Positions 26,688-35,390 of a DNA stretch of 64,000 bases are shown here, in pieces (within the stretch, counting starts at the first letter, position 1; each line of letters starts with the position of its first letter). Below the pieces are notes generated by a model. It saw nothing but the letters and a program-made list of their open reading frames with translations. It was not told the DNA's origin and did no database searches. The stretch is from Deltaproteobacteria bacterium (GTDB lineage Bacteria; Desulfobacterota; Binatia; HRBIN30; JACQVA1), in the NCBI GenBank assembly GCA_016178705.1, contig JACOST010000031.1, positions 248,001-312,000 of the forward strand, given 5' to 3'. The translations under genes were made by a program, and so were the position numbers.

Positions 26688-29066
26688 ATGCCTCTGCCCA
26701 AACTCGCGCCCGATCAAGGCGCGCCACCAGTGGACATTCAGCAGACCGCGTTCAGTCACGATGTGATGGGTCGCTACGTTTGCAACAACTGGAATGAAGC
26801 CGTCGCATCCCAGGTCAACGGCGGGTATCCGTTCGACGCGATCGTGATCGGCGCCGGGATGTTCGGTGGCTACTGCGCCGAGAAGCTCTATCGCCTCGGA
26901 GCCCCGCACGCATTGCGTGTCCTCATCCTGGAGGCCGGCGCTTTCCTCTTGCCATCTCATATTCAAAACCTCCCGCAACGGCTCGGCGGCGACGTCGGTG
27001 GACCGGCGTACCTCCGCCAACGCGACGATGCCAACGGGACGTTGAACACGGTGTGGGGGATGCCCTGGATCAGCAACGAGAAGTTTCCGGGTCTCGCGTA
27101 TTGTGTCGGGGGGCGCTCGCTCTTCTGGGGCGGTTGGGCGCCGAGACTGACTGACGCAGACCTGGCGAACTGGCCTCAAGATGTCGTCGCCTTTCTGAAA
27201 GGTCAGGCCGGACAGCCGGCCGCGTATGCCGACACCGAGATCGAGACCGGCGTTGTCCCGACCACCGAGTACATTTCCGGCCCGCTCTTCGATGCGCTGA
27301 AGACAGCCTTCGCTGCGGCAAAGGCGGGCGTGCCTCAGATCACCGACATCGCCGAAGCCCCGCTTGCGGTCCTTGGTGCCTCGCCGGCTCCGGGAGTCTT
27401 CCCGTTCGATAAGTTCAGCAGCGGCCCGTTCCTCATGGATGCCATTCGTCACGATGTCGGGAACAACGCGCGCTACGGAGATCTGAGCCGCCGAGTATTT
27501 CTTGTTCCGCGTACTCAAGTGCTTCGGCTCAACCTCTCGGGCAACGCCGCTACGAGCATTGATGTGAGCTCAGACGGTCAGCGCTTCAACCTTCCTGTCG
27601 TGCCGACGTGCGCGGTCGTGCTTGCGAATGGGACGATCGAGGCGACACGGCTTGCGTTGGATTCGCTCGGCATCGGATCGCATCAGTTCGGGGCTCCGCG
27701 CGTCGGCAACCTCATGGCGCACCTGCGCAGCAACATCACCGTGCGCATCAAGCGCGCCGCGCTCGGAATCACTGCCGCTCTCGACACACTCGAGACCGCC
27801 GCCCTGATCGTGCGGGGCACGGCGCTGGGTCGGCGCTTCCACCTCCAGGTAACGGCGGCAGCGGTCGCCGGCGCATCTCCCGAGCAGAATCTCTTCAGCA
27901 TGATCCCGGACATCGACATCTTGCACACCATCGTCGCAAACCAGGACCCGAACTGGATCGTTCTCACGTTCCGCGGAATCGGCGAGATGGAAGATCAGCG
28001 CACGGCAAGTCCGAACCCGGCGATGAGTTGGATCGACTTAAGCAACGAGACTGACGCGTGGATGATGCGACGGGCCTATGTAAACTTGGTGCCGACGCCA
28101 GCCGACAATCAGTTGTGGGCTGCCATGGACAAGGCAGCCTTCGAGCTCGCTCGCCAACTCGCCAAGAGTTCCACGAACATCCAGTATCTGGTCGGCGGGA
28201 AGTTCCAGGATACCCAACCGCTGCCAGATGCGAACGGCAAGGGTCCCTGGCAAGACTTGCTCGGGACGACGCACCACGAAGCTGGAACATTGTTCATGGG
28301 CGCTCCGGGGGCATCCGTCACCGATACCGCCGGCAAGTTCCACAACGTCGCGAACGTTTACGTCGCCGGACCGGCGATCTTCCCGACCCTCGGTTCTGCC
28401 AACCCCTCGCTTACCGCGCTCACGCTTGCTCGGCGCACCGCGCAGACGATAGTCCAGGCCAATCGGCAACCCGGCCCAGCACAAACAAGCTTTACGCCCC
28501 TCTCGCTCAGCCCGATCGACTGGACGATGGTTCAGCAGCCCGGCTCGCTCGCCGGGGTCGTTCACCACGGTAGTGTTCTCGAAACCGTCGGCTCTGCGAC
28601 CCAGCTCTCCTACGGTCTCTACTGGTACACCAAGGAAACCCTCGCCAACTTCCGTCTGTGGGTCGAGTGGCGCGTTGCCAAGCTCGACGACAACTCCGGG
28701 GTCTACATTCGCATCCCACCGCCGAACACGGCCAATGCCCTCGTGGCGGCCGACGAGCAAGGGTACGAAGTACAGATCGACGAGCGCGGCTACGACTCGG
28801 CAACCAACACGACGGGAAATGCGATCCAGCGAACCGGCGCGGTCTACAAGCTCTGTGCGCCCTCGGGCTTTCCGTCAAACCCGATCGGCCAATGGAACAG
28901 CTTCCTCATCGAAGCGAACGGGCAGGTCATCACCGTGACACTCAACGGTCAGCTCGTCACCACATGCACCGGGACAAGGCGAACTTCCGGACACCTCGCG
29001 TTGCAAGTCCATCACGGCACGTCACGGACGCAGTTTCGAAATCTGCAAATTGCGAAGTTGCCGTAG
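26688..29066 (+). CDS. GMC oxidoreductase fused to DUF1080 (3-keto-glycoside hydrolase-like) domain
   Basis: 792 residues without signal peptide. Residues about 45-590 form a GMC flavoprotein: FAD motif AIVIGAGMFGGYCAEKL near 50, LEAGA, the substrate-domain core, and a C-terminal active-site block with GTTHHEAGTLFMG near 527 and ANPSLTALTLARR near 570. Residues about 604-792 form a DUF1080/LamG-like beta-sandwich (YWYTKETLANFRLWVEWRVA quoted in part, then GYEVQIDERG). In known sugar degradation pathways a GMC-type 3-dehydrogenase makes 3-keto-glycosides that DUF1080 proteins cleave, so the fusion could do both steps. GGGAGG lies seven bases before the ATG. Substrate is inference. Confidence 0.9.
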   Translation: MPLPKLAPDQGAPPVDIQQTAFSHDVMGRYVCNNWNEAVASQVNGGYPFDAIVIGAGMFGGYCAEKLYRLGAPHALRVLILEAGAFLLPSHIQNLPQRLGGDVGGPAYLRQRDDANGTLNTVWGMPWISNEKFPGLAYCVGGRSLFWGGWAPRLTDADLANWPQDVVAFLKGQAGQPAAYADTEIETGVVPTTEYISGPLFDALKTAFAAAKAGVPQITDIAEAPLAVLGASPAPGVFPFDKFSSGPFLMDAIRHDVGNNARYGDLSRRVFLVPRTQVLRLNLSGNAATSIDVSSDGQRFNLPVVPTCAVVLANGTIEATRLALDSLGIGSHQFGAPRVGNLMAHLRSNITVRIKRAALGITAALDTLETAALIVRGTALGRRFHLQVTAAAVAGASPEQNLFSMIPDIDILHTIVANQDPNWIVLTFRGIGEMEDQRTASPNPAMSWIDLSNETDAWMMRRAYVNLVPTPADNQLWAAMDKAAFELARQLAKSSTNIQYLVGGKFQDTQPLPDANGKGPWQDLLGTTHHEAGTLFMGAPGASVTDTAGKFHNVANVYVAGPAIFPTLGSANPSLTALTLARRTAQTIVQANRQPGPAQTSFTPLSLSPIDWTMVQQPGSLAGVVHHGSVLETVGSATQLSYGLYWYTKETLANFRLWVEWRVAKLDDNSGVYIRIPPPNTANALVAADEQGYEVQIDERGYDSATNTTGNAIQRTGAVYKLCAPSGFPSNPIGQWNSFLIEANGQVITVTLNGQLVTTCTGTRRTSGHLALQVHHGTSRTQFRNLQIAKLP

Positions 29067-29074
29067 GCGAGTGG

Positions 29075-29500
29075 TCAGCGCGAAGCGATCCGAGCCTTGC
29101 AATAGGCGTAGAGGGCATCGTACACCGCGAACTGCCGCGCCATGTTGTCGTGGTCGTCGCGTGAGATCCGCCGGAATCCGTCTGCGATGGCCTCCAAGCC
29201 CACACCCTCGGGTGCCCATGACTTGTCCCAGGTATCGGCCGCCCGCACGATCTTCGCCAGTTCCATCAACGCTGGATCGCTGAGCTGGTACTTCTTCACG
29301 ATCGCGTCGAACGAACACTCGGCTCCGTGGTGGCCCAGCTCACACTCGGGCACGTCATACACGGTGCCATCGGTGATCGATTTCCAGTCTGTGTCGGAGG
29401 AAAGGAAAACAAACTCCGCATCCGGGTCGACGAACTTCTTGATCAGCCACGGGCAGGCGATGCGGTCGACCTTGGCGAACTCTCGCGTGATCCAGCGCAT
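29075..29500 (-). CDS. Stand-alone ChrB C-terminal-domain protein
   Basis: 141 residues resembling only the C-terminal domain of chromate-resistance protein ChrB: RIACPWLIKKFVDPDAEFVF, ECELGHHGAECSFDAIVKKY and HDNMARQFAVYDALYAY. It lacks the N-terminal regulatory half seen in the full-length ChrB of this window (44479-45453), with which it shares the pattern DRxAxxWLIxxFxDPxAxF. It is the last gene of the minus-strand ABC cluster, 21 bp after the secreted protein. Chromate function is not certain; many such single-domain proteins are uncharacterised. Confidence 0.82.
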   Translation of the reverse strand: MRWITREFAKVDRIACPWLIKKFVDPDAEFVFLSSDTDWKSITDGTVYDVPECELGHHGAECSFDAIVKKYQLSDPALMELAKIVRAADTWDKSWAPEGVGLEAIADGFRRISRDDHDNMARQFAVYDALYAYCKARIASR

Positions 29501-29521
29501 GCGACACCTCCGGAGGAACTC

Positions 29522-30253
29522 CTAACGCGCATCTCGCGCGACGGTGAAATCGTCGAACAGTACCTGTGAATCGGCCTTCGACCACAGGCCACACCGTCCC
29601 GACGGCTGGGTGTCGGTGTCGCGCGTGAGTCGTTCCTGCCCATCGACGTCGACCGCGAGGTTGCGCCCCTGCAATCTGACTTTCAGCGTGTGCCACGTGC
29701 GCGTGGGTGTACTGACGCCACGCACCGTGTCGATGATGGTCCGCTTCCCGCGCACGACTCGGAAAAAGAGCAGGTTGTCTTCCAATGCGTTCGCCCGCAC
29801 ACCGAAGTAAGAGCCGTCGGGCGCAATGCCCCAAGCAATCCCAGCTCCCTGATCGATGCGGCCGTCCTGCGGATAGAACCGCACCGACATAGTTAGATCG
29901 TCGCCAGAACAATCGCCTTGCCACACTGCGAGTGGGAAGTAGGCGTAGGACTTCACGCCATCGAGAAACTCGGCGTAGCGCTCGCCATACAGCCGTCGTG
30001 CCTGATCGGCCAGATTCGCCGACGGCACGCCTTGGCGCCACTTGCTGCCGTCGACGAGGAGTCCGTGGGCGCCGGCGAGGTCGGCGACATACCAGTCGCC
30101 AACGACTGCCTCGAAGGATGTCGGAGGCGCACCGGGCGCATCGCTATTGAAATTCACAACCAGCGGTGTCGCCGGGGTAGTCGGCAATTCCGCCGGCACC
30201 GCGCTCGCCCCCATGAGTGCGACGACCGCGATGATCATCCAGCGACGAATCAT
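29522..30253 (-). CDS. Secreted LamG/DUF1080-like protein
   Basis: 243 residues from an ATG that overlaps the permease stop as ATGA and is preceded by GGGAGG. Signal peptide MIRRWMIIAVVALMGASA, cleavage near AVPA. The mature protein is a concanavalin-like beta-sandwich: FNSDAPGAPPTSFEAVVGDW, AYFPLAVWQGDCSGDDLTMS, GAGIAWGIAPDGSYFGVRAN and the final QVLFDDFTVA strand. These features resemble 3-keto-glycoside hydrolase/LamG proteins. Possible role in binding or processing a polysaccharide; no catalytic residues assigned. Confidence 0.75.
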   Translation of the reverse strand: MIRRWMIIAVVALMGASAVPAELPTTPATPLVVNFNSDAPGAPPTSFEAVVGDWYVADLAGAHGLLVDGSKWRQGVPSANLADQARRLYGERYAEFLDGVKSYAYFPLAVWQGDCSGDDLTMSVRFYPQDGRIDQGAGIAWGIAPDGSYFGVRANALEDNLLFFRVVRGKRTIIDTVRGVSTPTRTWHTLKVRLQGRNLAVDVDGQERLTRDTDTQPSGRCGLWSKADSQVLFDDFTVARDAR

Positions 30254-31572
30254 GGTGACCTCCCTCTCATTGTCCGCGTCGACCATAGCCCTGCCAGGAT
30301 ACATGCCGCGGGGAGACCGAGATAGGCGATGAGAAGAGTCAGCGTGCGGCGCTGCCCGTCTATCACCAGCGGGTACCCCGGGTACTCGGCGGTCGACCAA
30401 TCTGGGACGGGCCGGCCGGTGGCTTCGAACAGCAACGTGACGATCTCTTTGCGGCTCGTCGAGTAGGTCACCCGTGTCTGATCGCCAACGTGAACGATGA
30501 TTCGACCATATCCCTCATCACGCTCGCCGACCGCCGGCGCGGGCTGCTCGTCGAGCGGGGTTCGTACTTCCACGTCCGAACGCGCCAACCGCAGCTTCAC
30601 TACCACGTCACCTTCGAGTTGCTGCCGGCGCGCATCGTCTCGGTCGAGGTAGACCTCAAGAGATACCGCTCCGGGTATTTCCCGGAGTCCTGCGCTGACG
30701 GCGGGGGGCAGCGAGACGCGATTGAACTCGGTGCAATCGAAGACTATGCGCACACGGTTGGCGCCCAGACCGGCGCCCGCCGTCAGGGCCATGATGAGGA
30801 TCGCAAAAGCCACCCGTCGTCGGCGCGGTACGTCGAAGCGGGTACCCACATAGGCGATTGCGAACGCTCCGATTGTGGTGACGCCCATCCACAAACACGC
30901 GCCGAACGATAGCGTCCCGCGTTCCATGGGCGTGAGATGCGTGCTCACCGACCAGTCGAGGGCGCGACCGAGCCAAGCCAGGGCGGCGAAGCCTTCCGAT
31001 GCATCGATGGCCCACGAAGCGGCGACGATAACGATGGTAGCAGTTGCGGCTTGCGCCAGGGTGTTGGTCCACGCGGCGGCGGCCATCGCCAGCGCGGCAA
31101 CCAGGATGACGTACAGCGCCTGGCCAAGCAGCGCTGCCGCCGTCTCGCCGAGGGCAAGATGGCCACCCAGCACCACCCAGAGTCCGAACAGTCCGATGGG
31201 AGCTATGGCCTGGAGCGCGAGGCTCATGACACCCGCCACGCCTTGCGTCGCGAGGACACGCATCGGCGAGGTGGTCTGCAAGAGCAAGCTATGGAAAGTC
31301 CGGCGCTCCTTTTCGATCGCGAGAGGCCGGACGGCGACGACGGCACCGAGCAAGGAGACGGCGAAGTACAGACCACCCAGCGTTGGCCGCACGATGCCGA
31401 GGAGTGGATCGAACTCGCGTGACATCAACCGATTCGTCAGCGCCGACCGAGAGCCAGCGGAGTACAGATCGGTTGCGAGGACAAAGCTGTGACCGACAAG
31501 CAGCGCGGACAGCGCCGCTTGCAACCACGTGACCTGCGCCCGAAACATGATCGAGAGTTCACGGCGCAACAT
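30250..31572 (-). CDS. ABC-2 type permease with GldG-like periplasmic segment
   Basis: About 440 residues from an ATG that overlaps the ATPase stop by 14 bp. The N-terminal two-thirds has six or so hydrophobic segments (for example LSALLVGHSFVLA and GGLYFAVSLLGAVVAV) and an amphipathic linker LAIEKERRTFHSLLLQTTS typical of GldF/NatB-like ABC-2 permeases. A periplasmic stretch (FNRVSLPPAVSAGLREIPGA onward) resembles the start of GldG-type auxiliary proteins, then a last helix ends the chain. It forms an exporter with the adjoining ATPase. Substrate unknown. Confidence 0.82.
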   Translation of the reverse strand: MLRRELSIMFRAQVTWLQAALSALLVGHSFVLATDLYSAGSRSALTNRLMSREFDPLLGIVRPTLGGLYFAVSLLGAVVAVRPLAIEKERRTFHSLLLQTTSPMRVLATQGVAGVMSLALQAIAPIGLFGLWVVLGGHLALGETAAALLGQALYVILVAALAMAAAAWTNTLAQAATATIVIVAASWAIDASEGFAALAWLGRALDWSVSTHLTPMERGTLSFGACLWMGVTTIGAFAIAYVGTRFDVPRRRRVAFAILIMALTAGAGLGANRVRIVFDCTEFNRVSLPPAVSAGLREIPGAVSLEVYLDRDDARRQQLEGDVVVKLRLARSDVEVRTPLDEQPAPAVGERDEGYGRIIVHVGDQTRVTYSTSRKEIVTLLFEATGRPVPDWSTAEYPGYPLVIDGQRRTLTLLIAYLGLPAACILAGLWSTRTMRGRSP

Positions 31573-32320
31573 GGGCCACCTTGGTTTGGAGAATCCGCAG
31601 GAACACTTCTTCGAGCGGCGCTGTTGGGCAAGCGATCTGTGCCCGCAAGTCCGGAAGGGTACCAACCGCGATCAGTCGCCCGCTGTCGAGCAGCACGACC
31701 CGCGAGGCGATCTTCTCGGCGTCGGCCATTTGATGGATGCTCATCAGGAAAGACACACCCGCACGAGCGCGCTCTCGCAGCACGTCGACAATGCCGATCA
31801 GCTGCAACGGATCGAAGACTCCGAGCGGTTCGTCGAGTACGACAACCGGGCGGTCACTGCACAGCGCGCCGAACAACATCAAGCGGCGCTTTTCGCCACG
31901 CGACAACTCGCCGACCAACGCCGATCGCAGCGGCGTGAGCGTCAGTGCGGCCAGCAACTCATCACCCGCATCGGTTGAACCGGCACTGCGGCGCGCGTGT
32001 TCGATGAAGGCGGCGACGCGCACTTCCGCCGGCGGCTCGGCGGCATCAGGCATGAAGGCGAATACGCGCGCTCGATCGCGGAATCCGCCAATTGGCTGTC
32101 CCTGATACCGCACGCATCCCTCGGCCAGCGGCAAGACTCCGACGACGGCTTCGAGGAGCGAGGTCTTTCCCGCGCCGTTGGGGCCAATCACCGCGACGAT
32201 CTCTCCCGGCCGTACCTCGAATGAGACGTCGACCAACACCGGCCAGCCGCCCCGACGCGCAGATACCGACTCGATGATGAGCCCAGCCTCTGGCGAACTG
32301 CGCCGGACGACTTCGTGCAT
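31559..32320 (-). CDS. ABC transporter ATP-binding protein
   Basis: 253 residues. Walker A GPNGAGKTSLLE near 47, Q-loop region FAFMPDAAEPP, signature LSRGEKRR near 135 (a variant of LSGGQ), Walker B VVVLDEPLGVFDP and the switch His in MSIHQMADAE. These are features of ABC-2 exporter ATPases of the NatA/GldA type. It overlaps the permease gene by 14 bp. A 71-bp gap without an obvious terminator separates it from the MBL gene upstream on the same strand, so it may belong to the sigma-factor operon. Confidence 0.92.
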   Translation of the reverse strand: MHEVVRRSSPEAGLIIESVSARRGGWPVLVDVSFEVRPGEIVAVIGPNGAGKTSLLEAVVGVLPLAEGCVRYQGQPIGGFRDRARVFAFMPDAAEPPAEVRVAAFIEHARRSAGSTDAGDELLAALTLTPLRSALVGELSRGEKRRLMLFGALCSDRPVVVLDEPLGVFDPLQLIGIVDVLRERARAGVSFLMSIHQMADAEKIASRVVLLDSGRLIAVGTLPDLRAQIACPTAPLEEVFLRILQTKVAHVAP

Positions 32321-32391
32321 TCCAGTAGTCTGCTACAGGATGCCGGCGCTTCACAACCGCAGCTTCGCGGCACTTTGGTCCGCGCGCAGCA

Positions 32392-33471
32392 CTACAGAAG
32401 ATTTCTCGTGCTGAGCTCGCCACCACCGGCCGGGAGACTCATCAGGTCTCCATCATTGGCGATGAGCAACGGCCCGGAAAAGTGTTGACGGGCATCGCCC
32501 AGAAACGGGCCTTCGAGGGCGCCCAACGGCACCGGCGGAATGAAGTGGGTGAAGACCAATGCGTGCACTTGAGCCTCGGTTGCCTCGTCCGCGGCATCCG
32601 ACGGGGACGTGTGAAAGGAGCCGGTGTCGTGGAAGAGGTGGGCGGGAGCGTTGCGGCCGGATGCCTGAGCCGTCTCTTCCAACACGCCGACGAGACGCGG
32701 TGACCTAGCCTCGTGAACCAGCAGATCAGCGCCGGTCGCGACCCGCACCAGGTTGCTCGACTTGGCGGTGTCGCCACTCACCACGATGCTGCGCCCCTTG
32801 TAGTCGAAGCGATAGCCGACTGCTGGAAGGACCGGCTCGTGATTGACGTTGAAAGCGGTGATGCGCAGACCATCGTGATCAAGGATGACGACCGATTGGT
32901 CTCCGTTGGCGAGCTCAAACGGACGCGCCGTCAGCCCAAACCCCGATGGCGCGGCGATCGCGGGTCCATGATGAGCAATGCGGAAGGTTCCGTTCAGGGC
33001 GTGGACCTCGTTGAAGCCGTTGACCACGCGTTCGACGCCGGCCGGCCCAATGACGACCAACGGCGCTTGCGCACTGCCGGCCAACCAGTGCAGCTCGCCC
33101 AGCTGGCCAAGGCCGTCGATGTGGTCGGAGTGAAAGTGGGTCAAGAGAACCGCTTCGATCCGTCCGGACTGCAGACCCATGCGCGCGATGACGTCGGCCG
33201 CGCCGCGTCCGGCATCGACGATGAAGAGCCGGCCACCGGCGACGATCGCGGTGCAGGGACCCGAACGAGTTGGGGAGGGAAACGGCGAACCCGTGCCGCA
33301 GAATCCGACATGCAGACCATCTGGAAGCGTGCTGATCGTGTCGGTAAAGATCGAGTTGGTGGCAACTCTTCGCATCAGCGCAACGCTAATCTCGCCGCGA
33401 GTCAGATAGGCCGCGCAACCGGCGAGAGCTAGCACCATGAAGCCAAACAGTATCGTCGTGCGGCGCCTCAT
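32392..33471 (-). CDS. MBL-fold hydrolase, RNase Z-like, probable lipoprotein
   Basis: 359 residues with an N-terminal hydrophobic segment and lipobox VLALAGC (Cys19), so anchored outside the cytoplasm. The metal site is THFHSDHIDGLGQL near residue 111, with further ligands in VSGDTA near 232 and FTHFIPP near 308. The overall pattern (GTGSPFPSPTRSGPCTAIV) is of the RNase Z/arylsulfatase-like branch, but export makes tRNA processing unlikely. The start overlaps the upstream hydroxylase stop as ATGA, indicating co-translation. A lipid- or ester-related substrate is possible but unproven. Confidence 0.87.
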   Translation of the reverse strand: MRRRTTILFGFMVLALAGCAAYLTRGEISVALMRRVATNSIFTDTISTLPDGLHVGFCGTGSPFPSPTRSGPCTAIVAGGRLFIVDAGRGAADVIARMGLQSGRIEAVLLTHFHSDHIDGLGQLGELHWLAGSAQAPLVVIGPAGVERVVNGFNEVHALNGTFRIAHHGPAIAAPSGFGLTARPFELANGDQSVVILDHDGLRITAFNVNHEPVLPAVGYRFDYKGRSIVVSGDTAKSSNLVRVATGADLLVHEARSPRLVGVLEETAQASGRNAPAHLFHDTGSFHTSPSDAADEATEAQVHALVFTHFIPPVPLGALEGPFLGDARQHFSGPLLIANDGDLMSLPAGGGELSTRNLL

Positions 33472-34283
33472 GCAGAGATCTCCGGAATCGTTTCCGATTC
33501 CACCACCTGGAACGGCATCGCAAGTAGTTCCGTAAGCGAGTTGGCGTGCAGCGGATCTACGTCGTCGAGTCCGTAGACGACCGAGAAGGCTCGCTCGGTC
33601 GGTGTGAAGGTGCGAAGGATGCGGTCGTAGATCGAAAGAATGTTGCCGTAGTTCGAATTCGTCTCGACGCTATCGCGGGAGTGATGCACCTTATGCATGT
33701 TGGGGGTCACCCAGACCAACGACAAGGCGCGGTCGAGCGGTGGCCAGAGCCGGATATTGGCATGCTCCAGGCCCCCGTTGATCACGGTGAGCAGCCGCTG
33801 GAGCACAACCGCCTCGGCCGGTAGGCCCAAGATCCACACCGGGATCACGATGAACAAGAAGCGCCACACGCCTTCTATCGGATGGTTGCGGAACGTCGTC
33901 GTGACATCGACGAACGGATCACTGTGATGAATCCGGTGAGCTCGCCACAGGGTCGGCGACATGTGCATCGCCCGGTGCGCGAGATAGCCGAAAGAAAAGT
34001 CGATCACGACGAAGCCGACGACGATCTGTGCGGCGAGCGGGACCCCGAGCCGCGTCATGAGGCCGGGGGCTTGCAGTGACAAAGCGAGCGCGACCACAGC
34101 CGCAGTCCAATTCAATGCCCAGTTCACGGCGAGCGTCACGCCGGTCAAGCCCAGATTGACAGTGCGGTGTGCCCGCTGCGCCGGCGTTGGTGTGAACAAC
34201 GGTAGCGCCAGTTCGACAAAGGCGCTCAGCCCCATGGTCACCGAGATGATCGTTAAATTTGTCAGGAATTCGCGTGCGTTCAT
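33468..34283 (-). CDS. Fatty acid hydroxylase / sterol desaturase family membrane protein
   Basis: About 271 residues from the ATG following a GAGAGAGGGA ribosome site. Four or more helices flank the di-iron His motifs HRAMH, HRIHH and HKVHH, plus a conserved NHPIEG patch. These define the integral-membrane hydroxylase superfamily that oxidises lipid chains or sterols. A two-part ECF-type promoter identical in layout to the one before the sigma gene lies about 30 bp upstream. This makes it the likely direct target of that sigma factor and suggests membrane lipid remodelling under stress. Confidence 0.9.
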   Translation of the reverse strand: MNAREFLTNLTIISVTMGLSAFVELALPLFTPTPAQRAHRTVNLGLTGVTLAVNWALNWTAAVVALALSLQAPGLMTRLGVPLAAQIVVGFVVIDFSFGYLAHRAMHMSPTLWRAHRIHHSDPFVDVTTTFRNHPIEGVWRFLFIVIPVWILGLPAEAVVLQRLLTVINGGLEHANIRLWPPLDRALSLVWVTPNMHKVHHSRDSVETNSNYGNILSIYDRILRTFTPTERAFSVVYGLDDVDPLHANSLTELLAMPFQVVESETIPEISA

Positions 34284-34311
34284 GACTGCTGTCCCTCTCT
34301 CTATTGGCAAG

Positions 34312-34338
34312 AACGTTTCAGGTCAGGAAAGCGGTACG
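34312..34338 (-). promoter_or_regulatory. ECF-type promoter of the hydroxylase gene
   Basis: CGTACC at 34333-34338, 17-bp spacer, CGTT at 34312-34315, then a short leader to the ATG at 34283. The spacer ends in TGAAA and the following bases are CTTGCC. The same arrangement occurs at 35312-35338 before the sigma gene. Confidence 0.65.
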
Positions 34339-34362
34339 GCAACTGCGTGAGACAACCGACTA

Positions 34363-35289
34363 TCAGTGACAGGTTGGCTTCTCCGCTGAGAGATGCTGCA
34401 GCTTGGTGGGATCGCGCACGATGCGCAGCGCGGCGATGCGGCCCGCACGCGTTTCGACATGGATGGAGGCGACGAAGGCGCCGGCAACGCCCTCCAGCGC
34501 AACGACCACCGCGGGCTCGCCGTTGAGCCGGCGGATGCTCGCGCGCAGCGGCACGGCGAGGCGCCGGTTGGCATTGGCCCACTGGCGCGACACGGCGCGG
34601 ATGCCGAACGTCGGCTTTTTCGCCGCTTGAACTACACCACCGCCGTCGACGATGCCCCACACCTCTTCGTCGAGTAGCTCGGTTACGGCGTCGACCGAGC
34701 GCAGCGCGATCGCGCGCACCAAGCGATCGACAACCCCGCGATCGGCCACTGGATCGACATCGATGCGGTGGCGGCTGCGCGCCAGCGCCGTCCGCGCGCG
34801 ATTGACAAGAGCCTTTGCTGCGTTCGCATTGGTCCCGAGTGAGTCGGCGATTTCGCTCAATGGATAGTCGCACACATCGTGAAGAATCAGCGCCGCGCGC
34901 TGGCGCCCCGAGAGTCGTTGCAGCGCCACGATGACCGCGAAGCGAACGTCGTCTTTCATGATCGTCGCGGCCTCGGGACTCGGCCCCGGCGCGACGCCAG
35001 GAAGAAGTTCCGGATCGTCGAGTGGATCGGCCAGATCGGTGACGCGGCGGACGATCTTTTGATGTCGTTGATGATCGAGGCAGACCGTGGTGGCGATGCG
35101 GACAAGCCAACCGTCGAGCCGTTCGTGATTCGCCAACGTGTCTTCGCGCTCGATGGAACGGGCGATCGCCTCCTGGCTGAGGTCATCGGCGTCGTGGCGG
35201 CTGCCGGTCATGCGGTAGCACAGACCCCACAGCCGCTTTCGGTTCCGCTCGATCGCGGCAAGCAGCGTGCTGGATGGCGTGGAGTTCAA
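34363..35289 (-). CDS. ECF RNA polymerase sigma factor with SnoaL-like C-terminus
   Basis: 308 residues from a TTG start; no in-frame ATG occurs before residue 27. Region 2 reads ERNRKRLWGLCYRMTGSRHD then DDLSQEAIARS. Region 4 reads LQRLSGRQRAALILHDVCDY then LSEIADSLGTNANAAKALVNRARTAL. A C-terminal SnoaL-like domain (about 180-308) follows, as in ECF41 and SigJ types, where it acts as a built-in regulator replacing an anti-sigma factor. The downstream genes (hydroxylase, MBL) are not the usual ECF41 partners. Its own upstream promoter copy suggests autoregulation. Confidence 0.92.
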   Translation of the reverse strand: MNSTPSSTLLAAIERNRKRLWGLCYRMTGSRHDADDLSQEAIARSIEREDTLANHERLDGWLVRIATTVCLDHQRHQKIVRRVTDLADPLDDPELLPGVAPGPSPEAATIMKDDVRFAVIVALQRLSGRQRAALILHDVCDYPLSEIADSLGTNANAAKALVNRARTALARSRHRIDVDPVADRGVVDRLVRAIALRSVDAVTELLDEEVWGIVDGGGVVQAAKKPTFGIRAVSRQWANANRRLAVPLRASIRRLNGEPAVVVALEGVAGAFVASIHVETRAGRIAALRIVRDPTKLQHLSAEKPTCH

Positions 35290-35311
35290 AAGATCGGCTC
35301 TAATCAGCGAG

Positions 35312-35338
35312 AACGTTTCAAGCGAGGCAAATGGTACG
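35312..35338 (-). promoter_or_regulatory. ECF-type promoter of the sigma gene
   Basis: CGTACC at 35333-35338, 17-bp spacer ending TGAAA, CGTT at 35312-35315. The TTG start follows about 20 bases after the -10. Spacing and both hexamers match the copy at 34312-34338 exactly, offset by 1000 bp. Confidence 0.65.
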
Positions 35339-35390
35339 CGCGAGATGAGGGACGCTTTGACACGCTGAATCGCATGGGTCGGAGGCTATC

